A stretch of 15,915 nucleotides of DNA from Actinomycetes bacterium (GCA_023451855.1 JAEXXY010000380.1:1-15915), one strand, 5' to 3'. Counted from the stretch's first letter, positions 1 through 7,006 are shown. Numbers and translations: made by a program. Notes: generated by a model from the sequence alone, not told the origin.

Positions 1-89
1 GCACGAGCAGCACCGGCACGGCCGGTACGCCCGGTGCCGCGAGCACGCCGGACGCGACGTCCGACGTCCGCCGCGACACGACGCTCTGA
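1..89 (+). CDS. tatA: Probable C-terminal end of TatA (partial, cut by window start)
   Basis: The codons from position 3 to the TGA at 87-89 give a low-complexity tail rich in Thr, Ser, Ala, Pro and Asp that ends in DVRRDTTL. No domain is visible because only the last 28 residues are present. Such a tail is typical of the disordered C-terminus of TatA/TatB proteins. The gene directly downstream is tatC, and tatA precedes tatC in many actinobacteria. The call rests on position and composition only. It could equally be the end of another protein. Confidence 0.42.
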   Translation, partial: TSSTGTAGTPGAASTPDATSDVRRDTTL

Positions 90-143
90 GCGGTGGCGCG
101 GACCACCACCCTGCCCGAGCCCGACCCGTCACGGCGGCACTGA

Positions 144-950
144 ATGCCATCGCTGCTGCACAAGCGAAATCCCGAAGGGCGCATGTCCCTCGGTGACCAC
201 CTGCGCGAGCTGCGCAACCGCATCGTCATCAGCGCCACGGCGATCCTCGTCGGCGGCGTCCTCGGGTGGATCTACTACGACCAGGTCATCGCGGCCCTGA
301 CCAAACCGCTCCGGGACCTCGCCCGCGAACGGCACAGCGTCGTCAACATCAACTTCGCGGGCATGACCGACGCCTTCGCGCTGCAGCTGACGACGTCGCT
401 GTTCGTCGGCCTGATCCTCGCCTCACCGGTCTGGCTCATGCAGATCTGGGGCTTCATCGTCCCGGGCCTGACGAAGAAGGAGAAGATGGTCGCGCGGCTG
501 TTCGTCGTCGCCGCCGTACCGCTCTTCCTCGCGGGGTGCTTCTTCGCCTTCATCATGGTGCCCAAGGCCGTCGCGGTCCTGCTCGGCTTCACACCAGAAG
601 GCGCCTACAACCTCCAGGACGGCTCGCAGTACCTCAACTTCGTCCTGAAGTTCATCGTCGCCTTCGGGTGCGCGTTCCTGCTGCCGGTCTTCCTCGTGGC
701 GCTCAACCTCGTCGGCGTGCTGCCGGCCCGGGCCATGCTCAAGGGCTGGCGGCCGGCGGTCATGGTCATCTTCGTCTTCGCGGCCGTCATGACCCCGACG
801 CCGGACGCGTACACGATGCTCTTCCTCGCCACCCCGATGATCGCCCTCTACTTCGCGTCGGTCGGCCTGGCCTTCCTCTTCGACCGCCGCAAGGAGGCCG
901 ACCGGCCCGACTGGCTGGAGGTCTCGGACGACGAGGCGTCCGCCCTGTAG
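144..950 (+). CDS. tatC: Sec-independent protein translocase subunit TatC
   Basis: TatC is the multi-spanning membrane receptor of the twin-arginine translocase. It binds the RR signal peptide of folded cargo and recruits TatA. The protein has 268 residues, the normal length. The family signature HLRELRNR lies at residues 19-26 in the cytoplasmic N-terminus. IWGFIVPGLTKKEK at 101-114 and TPTPD at 217-221 are further conserved stretches. Six hydrophobic spans are visible, at about 28-45, 84-104, 117-140, 166-190, 204-218 and 224-246. The ATG at 144 is chosen because an in-frame TGA lies immediately before it (141-143). No good Shine-Dalgarno sequence is visible, so translation may depend on reading of the gene upstream. 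Its stop codon overlaps the promoter of the next gene. Confidence 0.96.
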   Translation: MPSLLHKRNPEGRMSLGDHLRELRNRIVISATAILVGGVLGWIYYDQVIAALTKPLRDLARERHSVVNINFAGMTDAFALQLTTSLFVGLILASPVWLMQIWGFIVPGLTKKEKMVARLFVVAAVPLFLAGCFFAFIMVPKAVAVLLGFTPEGAYNLQDGSQYLNFVLKFIVAFGCAFLLPVFLVALNLVGVLPARAMLKGWRPAVMVIFVFAAVMTPTPDAYTMLFLATPMIALYFASVGLAFLFDRRKEADRPDWLEVSDDEASAL

Positions 951-953
951 CGT
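948..953 (+). promoter_or_regulatory. -10 box TAGCGT of a leaderless promoter for the lipid kinase gene
   Basis: TAGCGT is followed by exactly 6 nt and then the GTG start at 960. This is the geometry expected when transcription starts at the first base of the start codon. The box overlaps the TAG stop of tatC (948-950). A weak -35 candidate, TCGGAC at 924-929, stands 18 nt upstream. The kinase gene has no Shine-Dalgarno sequence, which fits leaderless expression alongside any tatC readthrough. Confidence 0.55.
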
Positions 954-959
954 TCGGCT

Positions 960-1874
960 GTGCCCGACCGCGTCGCCCTCGTCGTCAACCCCACGTCCGG
1001 GAAGGGGGCCGGCGCCGCCCTCGGGGAACAGACGCGTCGTCTGCTGGTGACGGCCGGTCACGAGGTCACCGACGTGTCGGGTGCCGACTACGCCCAGGCG
1101 CGCGCCCGTGGGCTCGCCGCCGTGGCCGACGGCGTCGACACACTCGTCGTGGTCGGGGGCGACGGCATGGTGCACCTCGGCGTCAACCTGTGCGCCACGT
1201 CCTCGACGCGCCTCGCGGTCGTCGCGGCGGGCACCGGCAACGACTTCGCCCGCAACCTCGGCCTGCCGGTGCGTGATCCGGCGGCGGCGGTCGACCTGCT
1301 GACCAGCGGGCGAACCCGGCACGTCGACCTCGGGCGCGTCAGCCACGGCGTGGCGGGGGAGAAGTGGTTCGGCGGGGTCCTCGGCGCAGGCTTCGACGCC
1401 GTCGTCACCGAGCGCGCCCGACGGATGCGGTGGCCGCGGGGCCAGATGCGCTACAACCTGGCGGTGCTGCGCGAGCTGCCCGTGTTCCGGCCCATCCCGT
1501 ACGTCGTCGAGCTCGACGGGCAGCGCCTCGACACCAGGGCGATGCTGGTGGCCGTGGCCAACACGACGTCCTTCGGTGGCGGCATGAAGGTGTGTCCCGA
1601 CGCCGACGTGGCCGACGGCCTCTTCGACGTCATGGTGGTGCACGCCCTGTCCATCCCGTCCTTCCTGCGCGTCTTCCCGAAGGTCTACTCGGGCGCGCAC
1701 ACCACCCACCCGGCCGTCGAGATCCATCGCGCCCGGCGAGTTCGCTTGGAGGCGAGCGGTATCCACTCACAAGCCGATGGAGAGGCCTTCGCCGACCTGC
1801 CCGTGGAGGCCGAGGTGGTGCCGGGGGCCCTCGCGGTCGTCGTGCCGGCCGGCGGGGTAGGGGAGGCGGCGTGA
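960..1874 (+). CDS. Diacylglycerol kinase / lipid kinase (DAGK catalytic domain, DgkB/YegS type)
   Basis: This soluble kinase most likely phosphorylates diacylglycerol or a related membrane lipid, recycling it to phosphatidic acid. It has 304 residues, the usual length for the family. The N-terminal catalytic domain shows NPTSGKG at 10-16, the nucleotide-binding GGDGM at 66-70 and GTGND at 91-95. The C-terminal beta-rich lobe ends with a conserved stretch that includes SQADGEAF near residue 270. GTG at 960 is the start because the family motif begins only nine residues later. The stop TGA overlaps the ATG of the helicase gene by one base, suggesting coupled translation. The exact lipid substrate cannot be told from sequence; related enzymes act on sphingoid bases or other lipids. 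Confidence 0.9.
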   Translation: MPDRVALVVNPTSGKGAGAALGEQTRRLLVTAGHEVTDVSGADYAQARARGLAAVADGVDTLVVVGGDGMVHLGVNLCATSSTRLAVVAAGTGNDFARNLGLPVRDPAAAVDLLTSGRTRHVDLGRVSHGVAGEKWFGGVLGAGFDAVVTERARRMRWPRGQMRYNLAVLRELPVFRPIPYVVELDGQRLDTRAMLVAVANTTSFGGGMKVCPDADVADGLFDVMVVHALSIPSFLRVFPKVYSGAHTTHPAVEIHRARRVRLEASGIHSQADGEAFADLPVEAEVVPGALAVVVPAGGVGEAA

Positions 1875-4711
1875 TGTTCCCGACGTGGCCCCAGCTGGCC
1901 GAGTTCACCGCCGGGCTGGACTTCCCGCTCGACGACTTCCAGACCGAGGCCTGCCGCGCCCTGGAGGAGGGCCGAGGCGTCCTCGTCGCCGCCCCGACCG
2001 GCGCGGGCAAGACCGTCGTCGGTGAGTTCGCCGTGCACCTGGCCCTCGCCACCGGCCGCAAGGCGTTCTACACGACGCCGATCAAAGCGCTGTCGAACCA
2101 GAAGTACGCCGACCTCGTGCGTCGGTACGGCGCGGACAAGGTGGGCCTGCTCACCGGTGACTCGTCGGTCAACGGCGAGGCCCCGGTCGTCGTCATGACG
2201 ACCGAGGTGCTGCGCAACATGATGTACGCCGGCTCGGCCACGCTGCGCGGGCTCGGCTGGGTCGTCATGGACGAGGTGCACTACCTCGCCGACCGCTTCC
2301 GCGGGGCGGTCTGGGAGGAGGTCATCATCCACCTGCCGCCGGATGTCAGCGTCGTGTCCCTGTCGGCGACGGTGAGCAACGCCGAGGAGTTCGGGGCCTG
2401 GCTCGGCGAGGTGCGCGGCGACACGGCCGTCATCGTCTCCGAGCACCGACCGGTGCCGCTGTGGCAGCACATGATGGTCGGCCAGACGCTCTTCGACCTC
2501 TTCGTCGAGGAGGAGGCGTCGGCATCGGGGCCGACGGTCGAGGTGGGCGTCAACCCCGACCTCGTCCACGCGATCCGCGGCACCGAGCAGCGCGGCGCGT
2601 GGGACAGCCACTGGGTCAGCAACCGTGGCGGCCGCAACAAGGGCCGTCCGGGTCGTGGTGGCAACGGCGGTGGCCGCGGCGGGCGCGACGACTGGGCCGG
2701 ACGTGGCCGGCGGGGCAGCGGCGGCGGTCGCGGTCCCGGCGGTGGCGAGGGCGGCAACGGCTTCGCCCGAGGCAGCCGTCCCGGCGGGGGCGCCACTCGC
2801 GCCGAGGTCGTGACACGCCTCGATCGCGAGGGCCTGCTGCCCGCGATCACCTTCATCTTCAGCCGTGCCGGCTGTGAGGCCGCGGTCGGGCAGCTGCTCG
2901 CCAGCGGCATGCGGCTCATCCCGGAGGCCGACGGCGAGCGCAACCGCAGGCTCGTCGAGGAGCGGGTCGCTGGGCTGGCCGACGAGGACCTCTCGGTGCT
3001 CGGCTACTGGGACTTCGTCGACGGCATCTCGCGCGGTTTCGCCGCGCACCACGCCGGCATGCTGCCGACGTTCCGCGAGGTCGTCGAGGAGCTGTTCACG
3101 CAGGGGCGCATCCGCGCCGTCTTCGCCACCGAGACCCTCGCCCTCGGCATCAACATGCCGGCCCGGACCGTCGTGCTCGAGCGGCTCGTGAAGTTCAACG
3201 GCGAGAGCCACGTCGACATCTCCCCGGCCGAGTACACCCAGCTGACCGGCCGAGCCGGACGCCGCGGCATCGACATCGAGGGCCACGCCGTCGTGCTCTG
3301 GAGCCGCGGGCTCGACCCCGGGGCCGTGGCCGGTCTCGCCTCGACGCGCACGTACCCGCTGCGCTCGAGCTTCCGGCCGACGTACAACATGGCGGTCAAC
3401 CTCGTGCGCCAGTTCGGCCGCGACACCGCCCGCGAGATCCTCGAGACCTCCTTCGCCCAGTTCCAGGCCGACCGGGCCGTCGTCGGGTTCGTGCGCACCG
3501 TGCGTCGCAACGAGGAGGCCCTCGCCGGCTACGCCGAGTCGATGACCTGCCACCTCGGAGACTTCACCGAGTACGCGGCGATCCGCGAGGAGATCCGCAC
3601 CCTGGAGAAGGAGGGCGCCAAGCGCCGGTCGGCCTCGATGCGTGCGGCGGCGGCGATCTCGCTGGAGAACCTCAAGATCGGCGACATCGTGCGGGTCCCG
3701 GCCGGTCGGCACAGCGGGCTCGCCGTCGTCGTCATGCCCAACCGTGGCGGCAAGGGCGACCCGGCCTCGCCGACCGTCGTCACCGAGGACCACCACCTGC
3801 GTCGCCTGACGCTGCACGACGTGCCGACGCCGGTCGAGCCGCTCGGCACGATGCGCGTGCCCAAGCAGTTCAACGCCCGCAACCCCAAGGCCCGCCGCGA
3901 CCTCGCGGCCACGCTGCGGGCGACCGTGCCGCACGACCCTCCCCGGCGGCGGTCCGCCGAGCCCCCGCAGGACCCGACGGACGCGCGCATCGAGGAGCTG
4001 CGACGCGCCCTGCGGGCCCACCCGTGCCATCGCTGCCCCGACCGCGAGGACCACGCCCGGTGGGCCGAGCGGTACTTCCGGCTCAAGCGCGAGACGGAGG
4101 GGCTGCAGCGCAAGATCGAAGGGCGCACCAACTCGGTGGCCAAGACCTTCGACCGCATCTGCGACCTCCTCGGCGAGATGGGCTACCTCGCCGACGGCGG
4201 CACGCGGGTCACCGCCGAAGGCGACCGGCTGCGCCAGCTCTACACCGAGAAGGACCTCCTCGCGGCCGAGTCACTGCGTGCGGGCCTGTGGCGGCGCCTC
4301 GACGCGCCGTCGCTCGCGGCGGTCGTCTCGACGCTCGTGCACGAGCCGCGTCGCGAGGACGGCGGGCTCGCGCCGCGCTGGCCCAACGACGAGGTGCGCG
4401 AGGCCTACGACCGCATGGTCGGACTGTGGTCCGACCTCGAGGACGCCGAGGGTGCCCTGGCGCTGCCGCGCACGGGCATGCCCGATGCGGGGATCGCGTG
4501 GTCGGTGCACCGGTGGGCGAGCGGTCAGCGCCTCGAGGACGTCCTGCGCGGCACCGACCTCGCCGCGGGTGACTTCGTGCGGCGGTGCAAGCAGGTCGTG
4601 GACCTGCTCGGGCAGCTGACCGATGCCGGTGACCCGGCGCTGCAGGAGACCGCACGGCGCGCCTCCGACGGGGTGCTCCGCGGCGTCGTGGCCGCCGACC
4701 GCATCGACTGA
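1874..4711 (+). CDS. helY: HelY/Mtr4-like DExH-box RNA helicase with DSHCT domain
   Basis: This is an ATP-dependent superfamily 2 helicase of the Ski2/Mtr4 group, presumably acting in RNA processing or decay. It has 945 residues. Visible motifs are Walker A APTGAGKT at 40-47, DEVH at 133-136, SAT at 164-166, the motif V region ATETLALGIN at 418-427 and motif VI QLTGRAGRRGID at 456-467. HPCHRCPDR, near residue 715, is a conserved Cys pair. The DSHCT domain fills the last ~170 residues. Between the two RecA lobes (about 250-308) lies an Arg/Gly-rich stretch. ATG at 1874 overlaps the kinase stop; the GTG at 1871 is also in frame and cannot be excluded. M. tuberculosis helY (Rv2092c) also follows tatC, though without the kinase between. 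Confidence 0.93.
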   Translation: MFPTWPQLAEFTAGLDFPLDDFQTEACRALEEGRGVLVAAPTGAGKTVVGEFAVHLALATGRKAFYTTPIKALSNQKYADLVRRYGADKVGLLTGDSSVNGEAPVVVMTTEVLRNMMYAGSATLRGLGWVVMDEVHYLADRFRGAVWEEVIIHLPPDVSVVSLSATVSNAEEFGAWLGEVRGDTAVIVSEHRPVPLWQHMMVGQTLFDLFVEEEASASGPTVEVGVNPDLVHAIRGTEQRGAWDSHWVSNRGGRNKGRPGRGGNGGGRGGRDDWAGRGRRGSGGGRGPGGGEGGNGFARGSRPGGGATRAEVVTRLDREGLLPAITFIFSRAGCEAAVGQLLASGMRLIPEADGERNRRLVEERVAGLADEDLSVLGYWDFVDGISRGFAAHHAGMLPTFREVVEELFTQGRIRAVFATETLALGINMPARTVVLERLVKFNGESHVDISPAEYTQLTGRAGRRGIDIEGHAVVLWSRGLDPGAVAGLASTRTYPLRSSFRPTYNMAVNLVRQFGRDTAREILETSFAQFQADRAVVGFVRTVRRNEEALAGYAESMTCHLGDFTEYAAIREEIRTLEKEGAKRRSASMRAAAAISLENLKIGDIVRVPAGRHSGLAVVVMPNRGGKGDPASPTVVTEDHHLRRLTLHDVPTPVEPLGTMRVPKQFNARNPKARRDLAATLRATVPHDPPRRRSAEPPQDPTDARIEELRRALRAHPCHRCPDREDHARWAERYFRLKRETEGLQRKIEGRTNSVAKTFDRICDLLGEMGYLADGGTRVTAEGDRLRQLYTEKDLLAAESLRAGLWRRLDAPSLAAVVSTLVHEPRREDGGLAPRWPNDEVREAYDRMVGLWSDLEDAEGALALPRTGMPDAGIAWSVHRWASGQRLEDVLRGTDLAAGDFVRRCKQVVDLLGQLTDAGDPALQETARRASDGVLRGVVAADRID
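2621..2797 (+). other. RGG-like low-complexity insert coded within helY
   Basis: These bases encode about 59 residues made almost wholly of Gly and Arg with a few Asn, Asp, Trp and Ser. Examples are RGGRNKGRPGRGGNGGGRGG and, further on, RGRRGSGGGRGPGGG. The reading frame stays open and the flanking helicase motifs are intact, so it is a protein insert and not a frameshift. It lies between motif III and motif IV. Stretches of this type commonly bind RNA; that role here is inference. Confidence 0.85.
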
Positions 4712-4739
4712 CGAGTCGCCGCCTCGGGGTCCTGTCGGC

Positions 4740-4745
4740 TAGGCT
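4740..4745 (+). promoter_or_regulatory. Candidate -10 box TAGGCT of the cold-shock gene
   Basis: TAGGCT lies 28 nt past the helY stop and fits the TANNNT form used elsewhere in this window. No convincing -35 element stands 16-19 nt upstream. If real, transcription would start near 4752 and leave a leader of about 150 nt, as is common for cold-shock genes. The 192-bp gap between helY and the cold-shock gene holds this box and the hairpins listed next. Confidence 0.3.
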
Positions 4746-4769
4746 TCCCGCGTCCGTCGACGTTTTGTG

Positions 4770-4813
4770 GTGCTCGTGTTCTCAGCACGCTCGCAAGGTA
4801 CGTGAGCGAGCGT
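4770..4813 (+). promoter_or_regulatory. Two adjoining stem-loops in the cold-shock gene leader
   Basis: ACGCTCGC (4787-4794) pairs perfectly with GCGAGCGT (4806-4813) across an 11-nt loop. Just upstream, GTGCT (4770-4774) pairs with AGCAC (4784-4788) across 9 nt. The two stems share bases 4787-4788, so they compete at the edge. No T-run follows, so neither is a terminator. Their place in the untranslated leader suggests a role in mRNA stability or temperature-dependent folding, which is inference. Confidence 0.5.
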
Positions 4814-4903
4814 TCGTCTCCTGAAGGTTCTGGAGTCGCGCGTTTGTGGCGACGCTGGGCCTCCCGACCGGGTGGCCCGTCCAACAACCTGAAGGAGCCA
4901 GAC

Positions 4904-5104
4904 ATGGCGCAGGGAACGGTCAAGTGGTTCAACTCCGAGAAGGGCTTCGGCTTCATCGCCCCCACCGAGGGTCCGGACGTCTTCGTCCACTACTCGGAGA
5001 TCCAGGGCAACGGCTACCGCAGCCTCGAGGAGAACCAGCCCGTCGAGTTCGACGTCGAGCAGGGCCCCAAGGGCCCGCAGGCGATGCGCGTCCGCGCTCT
5101 CTGA
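4904..5104 (+). CDS. cspA: Cold-shock protein, CspA family
   Basis: This small OB-fold protein binds single-stranded RNA and DNA and acts as an RNA chaperone. It has 66 residues, the standard size. The RNA-binding motifs RNP1 (KGFGFI, 13-18) and RNP2 (VFVHY, 26-30) are complete, and the N-terminus MAQGTVKWFN is typical of actinobacterial Csp proteins. ATG at 4904 is preceded by a good Shine-Dalgarno sequence, GAAGGAG, at 4891-4897. In contrast to the leaderless genes nearby, it has a long leader. It ends before a strong hairpin terminator, so it is probably a single-gene unit. Whether it is cold-induced or constitutive cannot be read from sequence, and the symbol is by family only. Confidence 0.96.
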   Translation: MAQGTVKWFNSEKGFGFIAPTEGPDVFVHYSEIQGNGYRSLEENQPVEFDVEQGPKGPQAMRVRAL

Positions 5105-5149
5105 GCGACGCTGACGCACTCTGACGTCCGCGGCCGCTGAGGCCGCCGT

Positions 5150-5182
5150 GAGGAGGTCGGTCCCGTGGGGGCCGACCTCCTC
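5150..5182 (+). terminator. Hairpin terminator after the cold-shock gene
   Basis: GAGGAGGTCGG (5150-5160) and CCGACCTCCTC (5172-5182) form a perfect 11-bp stem around an 11-nt loop. The following bases, GTCGTCTTGC, are only modestly T-rich, as is usual in high-G+C actinobacteria. It lies 45 nt beyond the cold-shock stop and before the convergent gene ending at 5210, so it may serve both directions. A smaller hairpin, GCGGCC/GGCCGC (5130-5135 with 5141-5146), precedes it. Confidence 0.8.
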
Positions 5183-5209
5183 GTCGTCTTGCGGGGGTCG
5201 CTGTGACCG

Positions 5210-5431
5210 TCAGAGGCGGGTGAGCCGTGCGTAGGGGCTCTCGACGCGCACGTTGGCCGAGGCGAACTTGACGGTCACGGTGTGCGCCGTCGTCGCGATG
5301 ACGACGCCGAGGCCGTGGCGGACGTGGGAGACGCGGTCGCCGACGGCGTAGCTCTCCACCTCCGGCAGGGGGTCACGCTGGAAGGGGCTGTTGGCGAGAT
5401 GACGTCGGGGCTGTCGTTGAGCAGGCACCAT
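5210..5431 (-). CDS. Small basic protein with tudor/KOW-like domain, like the UvrD/PcrA C-terminus
   Basis: The protein has 73 residues. After a basic N-terminus of about 25 residues comes one small beta-barrel-like domain, running from AVGDRVSHVRHGLGVV (29-44) to the end SPYARLTRL. This pattern (GDRVSH, GxGxV, a run of alternating hydrophobic strands, then a final A-L-T-x-L) resembles the C-terminal tudor-like domain by which UvrD/PcrA helicases contact RNA polymerase; CarD-type domains are another possible relative. Function is unknown. A role at nucleic acid or RNA polymerase is inference from the fold alone. ATG at 5431 is the only start that lies clear of the exonuclease gene (stop at 5472). 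No strong ribosome binding site is visible. Its 40-bp distance from the exonuclease suggests a shared transcript. Confidence 0.65.
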   Translation of the reverse strand: MVPAQRQPRRHLANSPFQRDPLPEVESYAVGDRVSHVRHGLGVVIATTAHTVTVKFASANVRVESPYARLTRL

Positions 5432-5438
5432 CCAGTAT

Positions 5439-5454
5439 GGGCCGAAACCGGCCC
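5439..5454 (-). terminator. Weak hairpin between exonuclease and tudor-like gene
   Basis: GGGCCG (5439-5444) and CGGCCC (5449-5454) form a 6-bp stem with a 4-nt loop, 17 nt beyond the exonuclease stop. No T-run follows on the minus strand. It may slow or partly end transcription before the small downstream gene, or merely be a chance G+C-rich palindrome. Confidence 0.3.
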
Positions 5455-5471
5455 CGTCAGGAAATGCAGGC

Positions 5472-6407
5472 TCAGTCGATGCCCAGTGCGTTGACGACTC
5501 GGTCGAACGACGAGGTGAGGCCGTGCTCCACCGCGAGGCGCGACATGAGCGCCGGGTCGGCGACGGCCGTCGGCAGCGCGAGGTCCACCTCGCCGACCGG
5601 CGCGTCCCGCACCACCTCGACCACGCGGGGCGCGGCGTCGAGGTAGTCCGAGGCCGCCTCGAGCCTGGCGCGCTGGGCACCCTTGATGGCGGGGTCGCCG
5701 CCGTCGACCGCGGCGCGGAGCGCCTCGAGCGTCCCGTAGGTCGTGATGAGCTTGGCGGCCGTCTTCTCACCGACGCCGGCCACGCCGGGCAGGCCGTCGC
5801 TCGTGTCGCCGCGCAGGGCCGCCATGTCGGCGTAGGCGCGGCCGTTCGGGACGCCGTACTTCTCGGCGATGAAGGCCTCGTCGACGAAGTCGGGTGACCG
5901 GACGCCGCCGCGCGCGGTGTAGACCACCCGCACGTCGTGCGCGTCGTCGACGAGCTGGAAGAGGTCGCGGTCGCCGGTGACGATGTCGATCGGCATGCGC
6001 CCGGTCCACGTCGTGGCGAGCGTGCCGATGACGTCGTCCGCCTCGTGCCCGTCGACACCGACCCGGGCCAGGCCCAGGGCCCTGAGCGCGTCGACGATGA
6101 TCGGCACCTGCACCGACAGCGCCTCCGGTGCCTCCTCGCCGTTGAGCGCGTTCTCGCCGCGGCTCGCGACGCGGTGCGCCTTGTACGACGGGATCGCCTC
6201 GACCCGGAAGGCGGGACGCCAGTCGTTGTCCCAGCAGGCGGCCAGGTGCGTCGGGCGGGCTCGCTCGACGAGCGAGGCGATCATGTCGAGCAGGCCGCGC
6301 ACGGCGTTCGTCGGCACACCGCTCGGGCCGATCACCTCGGGCACGCCGAAGAAGGCCCGGAAGTAGAGGGAAGCGGAGTCGAGGAGCACGAGCCGGGGAG
6401 AGGCCAT
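5472..6407 (-). CDS. Stand-alone 5'-3' exonuclease / flap endonuclease (DNA polymerase I N-terminal type)
   Basis: This enzyme removes 5' flaps and RNA primers from DNA and resembles the first domain of DNA polymerase I without the polymerase. It has 311 residues, normal for the stand-alone form. The metal-binding carboxylates are visible: D10, the DGHEADDV block at 119-126, TGDRD at 144-148 and GDTSD at 200-204. The helix-3-turn-helix DNA-binding signature GVAGVGEKTAAKL follows at 208-220. The basic SYKAHR at 74-79 matches the helical arch. ATG at 6407 is preceded by a leaderless promoter. M. tuberculosis has a similar gene (Rv2090) close to helY, which supports orthology. The gene is divergent from the Lrp-type regulator. 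Confidence 0.93.
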   Translation of the reverse strand: MASPRLVLLDSASLYFRAFFGVPEVIGPSGVPTNAVRGLLDMIASLVERARPTHLAACWDNDWRPAFRVEAIPSYKAHRVASRGENALNGEEAPEALSVQVPIIVDALRALGLARVGVDGHEADDVIGTLATTWTGRMPIDIVTGDRDLFQLVDDAHDVRVVYTARGGVRSPDFVDEAFIAEKYGVPNGRAYADMAALRGDTSDGLPGVAGVGEKTAAKLITTYGTLEALRAAVDGGDPAIKGAQRARLEAASDYLDAAPRVVEVVRDAPVGEVDLALPTAVADPALMSRLAVEHGLTSSFDRVVNALGID

Positions 6408-6413
6408 GGGCCG

Positions 6414-6419
6414 AGACTA
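6414..6419 (-). promoter_or_regulatory. -10 box TAGTCT of leaderless exonuclease promoter
   Basis: On the minus strand TAGTCT is separated by exactly 6 nt (CGGCCC) from the ATG at 6407. There is no Shine-Dalgarno sequence in that space. The arrangement matches four other starts in this window. Confidence 0.6.
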
Positions 6420-6473
6420 GCGGGGCGCCGGCAGGGGGTCGTGACGCGCCGCCCGTACCGCCATGAGGGACAG

Positions 6474-6494
6474 AGCGTCCGGCACCCGGACGCT
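6474..6494. promoter_or_regulatory. Perfect palindrome, probable operator of the Lrp/AsnC regulator
   Basis: AGCGTCCGG (6474-6482) and CCGGACGCT (6486-6494) are perfect inverted copies around CAC. The element sits where the -35 region of the regulator promoter must be, four bases upstream of its -10 box. Both neighbouring promoters point away from it, so it is not expected in any mRNA and acts as DNA, not as an RNA hairpin. Autoregulation is common in the Lrp/AsnC family. Binding by this particular regulator is inference. Confidence 0.65.
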
Positions 6495-6498
6495 GGTC

Positions 6499-6504
6499 TA
6501 CCCT
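6499..6504 (+). promoter_or_regulatory. -10 box TACCCT of leaderless Lrp/AsnC promoter
   Basis: TACCCT is followed by 6 nt (TCCGCC) and the ATG at 6511. No ribosome binding site is present. The box decides the start codon: the more upstream ATG at 6463 would place the palindrome and the promoter inside the gene. Confidence 0.6.
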
Positions 6505-6510
6505 TCCGCC

Positions 6511-6969
6511 ATGGAGGAACTCGACCGTCGCCTCGTCGGCCTGCTGCTCGCCGACGGCCGCATGAGCTATACCGACCTCGGCAAGGCGACGGGCCTGTCG
6601 ACCTCCGCGGTGCACCAGCGCGTCCGGCGCCTCGAGGAGCGTGGGGTCATCACCGGCTACACCGCCACCGTGTCGGCCGAGGCCATCGGCCTGTCGCTCA
6701 CCGCGCTCATCTCCGTCACGCCCTTCGACCCGAGCGCCCCCGACGACGTGCCCGAGCGCCTCGCGCACATCGCCGAGATCGAGGACTGCCACTCGGTCGC
6801 CGGCGAGGAGAGCTACATCCTCAAGGTGCGCGTCGGCACGCCCAGCAACCTCGAGGACCTCCTCGCGCGCATCCGGTCGGCCGCGAACGTCTCGACGCGC
6901 ACCACGGTCGTCCTCTCCACGCCGTGGGAGGGGCGAAGCGCCTCCGCGCTGCCCCGCGAGTCCGCGTAG
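6511..6969 (+). CDS. Lrp/AsnC family transcriptional regulator
   Basis: Lrp/AsnC proteins bind DNA as dimers or octamers and usually sense an amino acid. The protein has 152 residues, the family norm. The N-terminal helix-turn-helix runs from about 16 to 43 (MSYTDLGKATGLSTSAVHQR), with RRLEERGVITGY following at 39-50. The C-terminal RAM ligand domain includes GEESYILKVRV at 98-108. ATG at 6511 is chosen because MEELDRRLVGLLL is the typical family N-terminus and a leaderless promoter stands just upstream. A palindrome overlapping the -35 region suggests self-control. Its target and ligand are unknown. It is divergent from the exonuclease and convergent with the MFS gene. The lysine genes 7-9 kb away are possible but unproven targets. 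Confidence 0.93.
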   Translation: MEELDRRLVGLLLADGRMSYTDLGKATGLSTSAVHQRVRRLEERGVITGYTATVSAEAIGLSLTALISVTPFDPSAPDDVPERLAHIAEIEDCHSVAGEESYILKVRVGTPSNLEDLLARIRSAANVSTRTTVVLSTPWEGRSASALPRESA

Positions 6970-7006
6970 CACCCGACGCCCTGCGGGGCAGCGGTGTGCC
7001 GGCCGG

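Noticed and set aside
93..143. Short open frame with GTG start and 16 codons directly before tatC
   Set aside because: It could be a coupling leader peptide, but it has no ribosome binding site or conserved feature, and short frames like this are expected by chance here.
2621..2797. Gly/Arg codon run as a DNA tandem repeat or a sequencing frameshift
   Set aside because: The units are irregular, the frame stays open, and motifs on both sides are in the same frame, so it is best read as a protein insert.
1685..4054. Open frame of 789 codons on the minus strand opposite helY
   Set aside because: The translation is low in complexity, rich in Arg, Gly, Asp and Val, and shows no domain, while the plus strand encodes intact helicase motifs. 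High G+C leaves the opposite strand free of stops.
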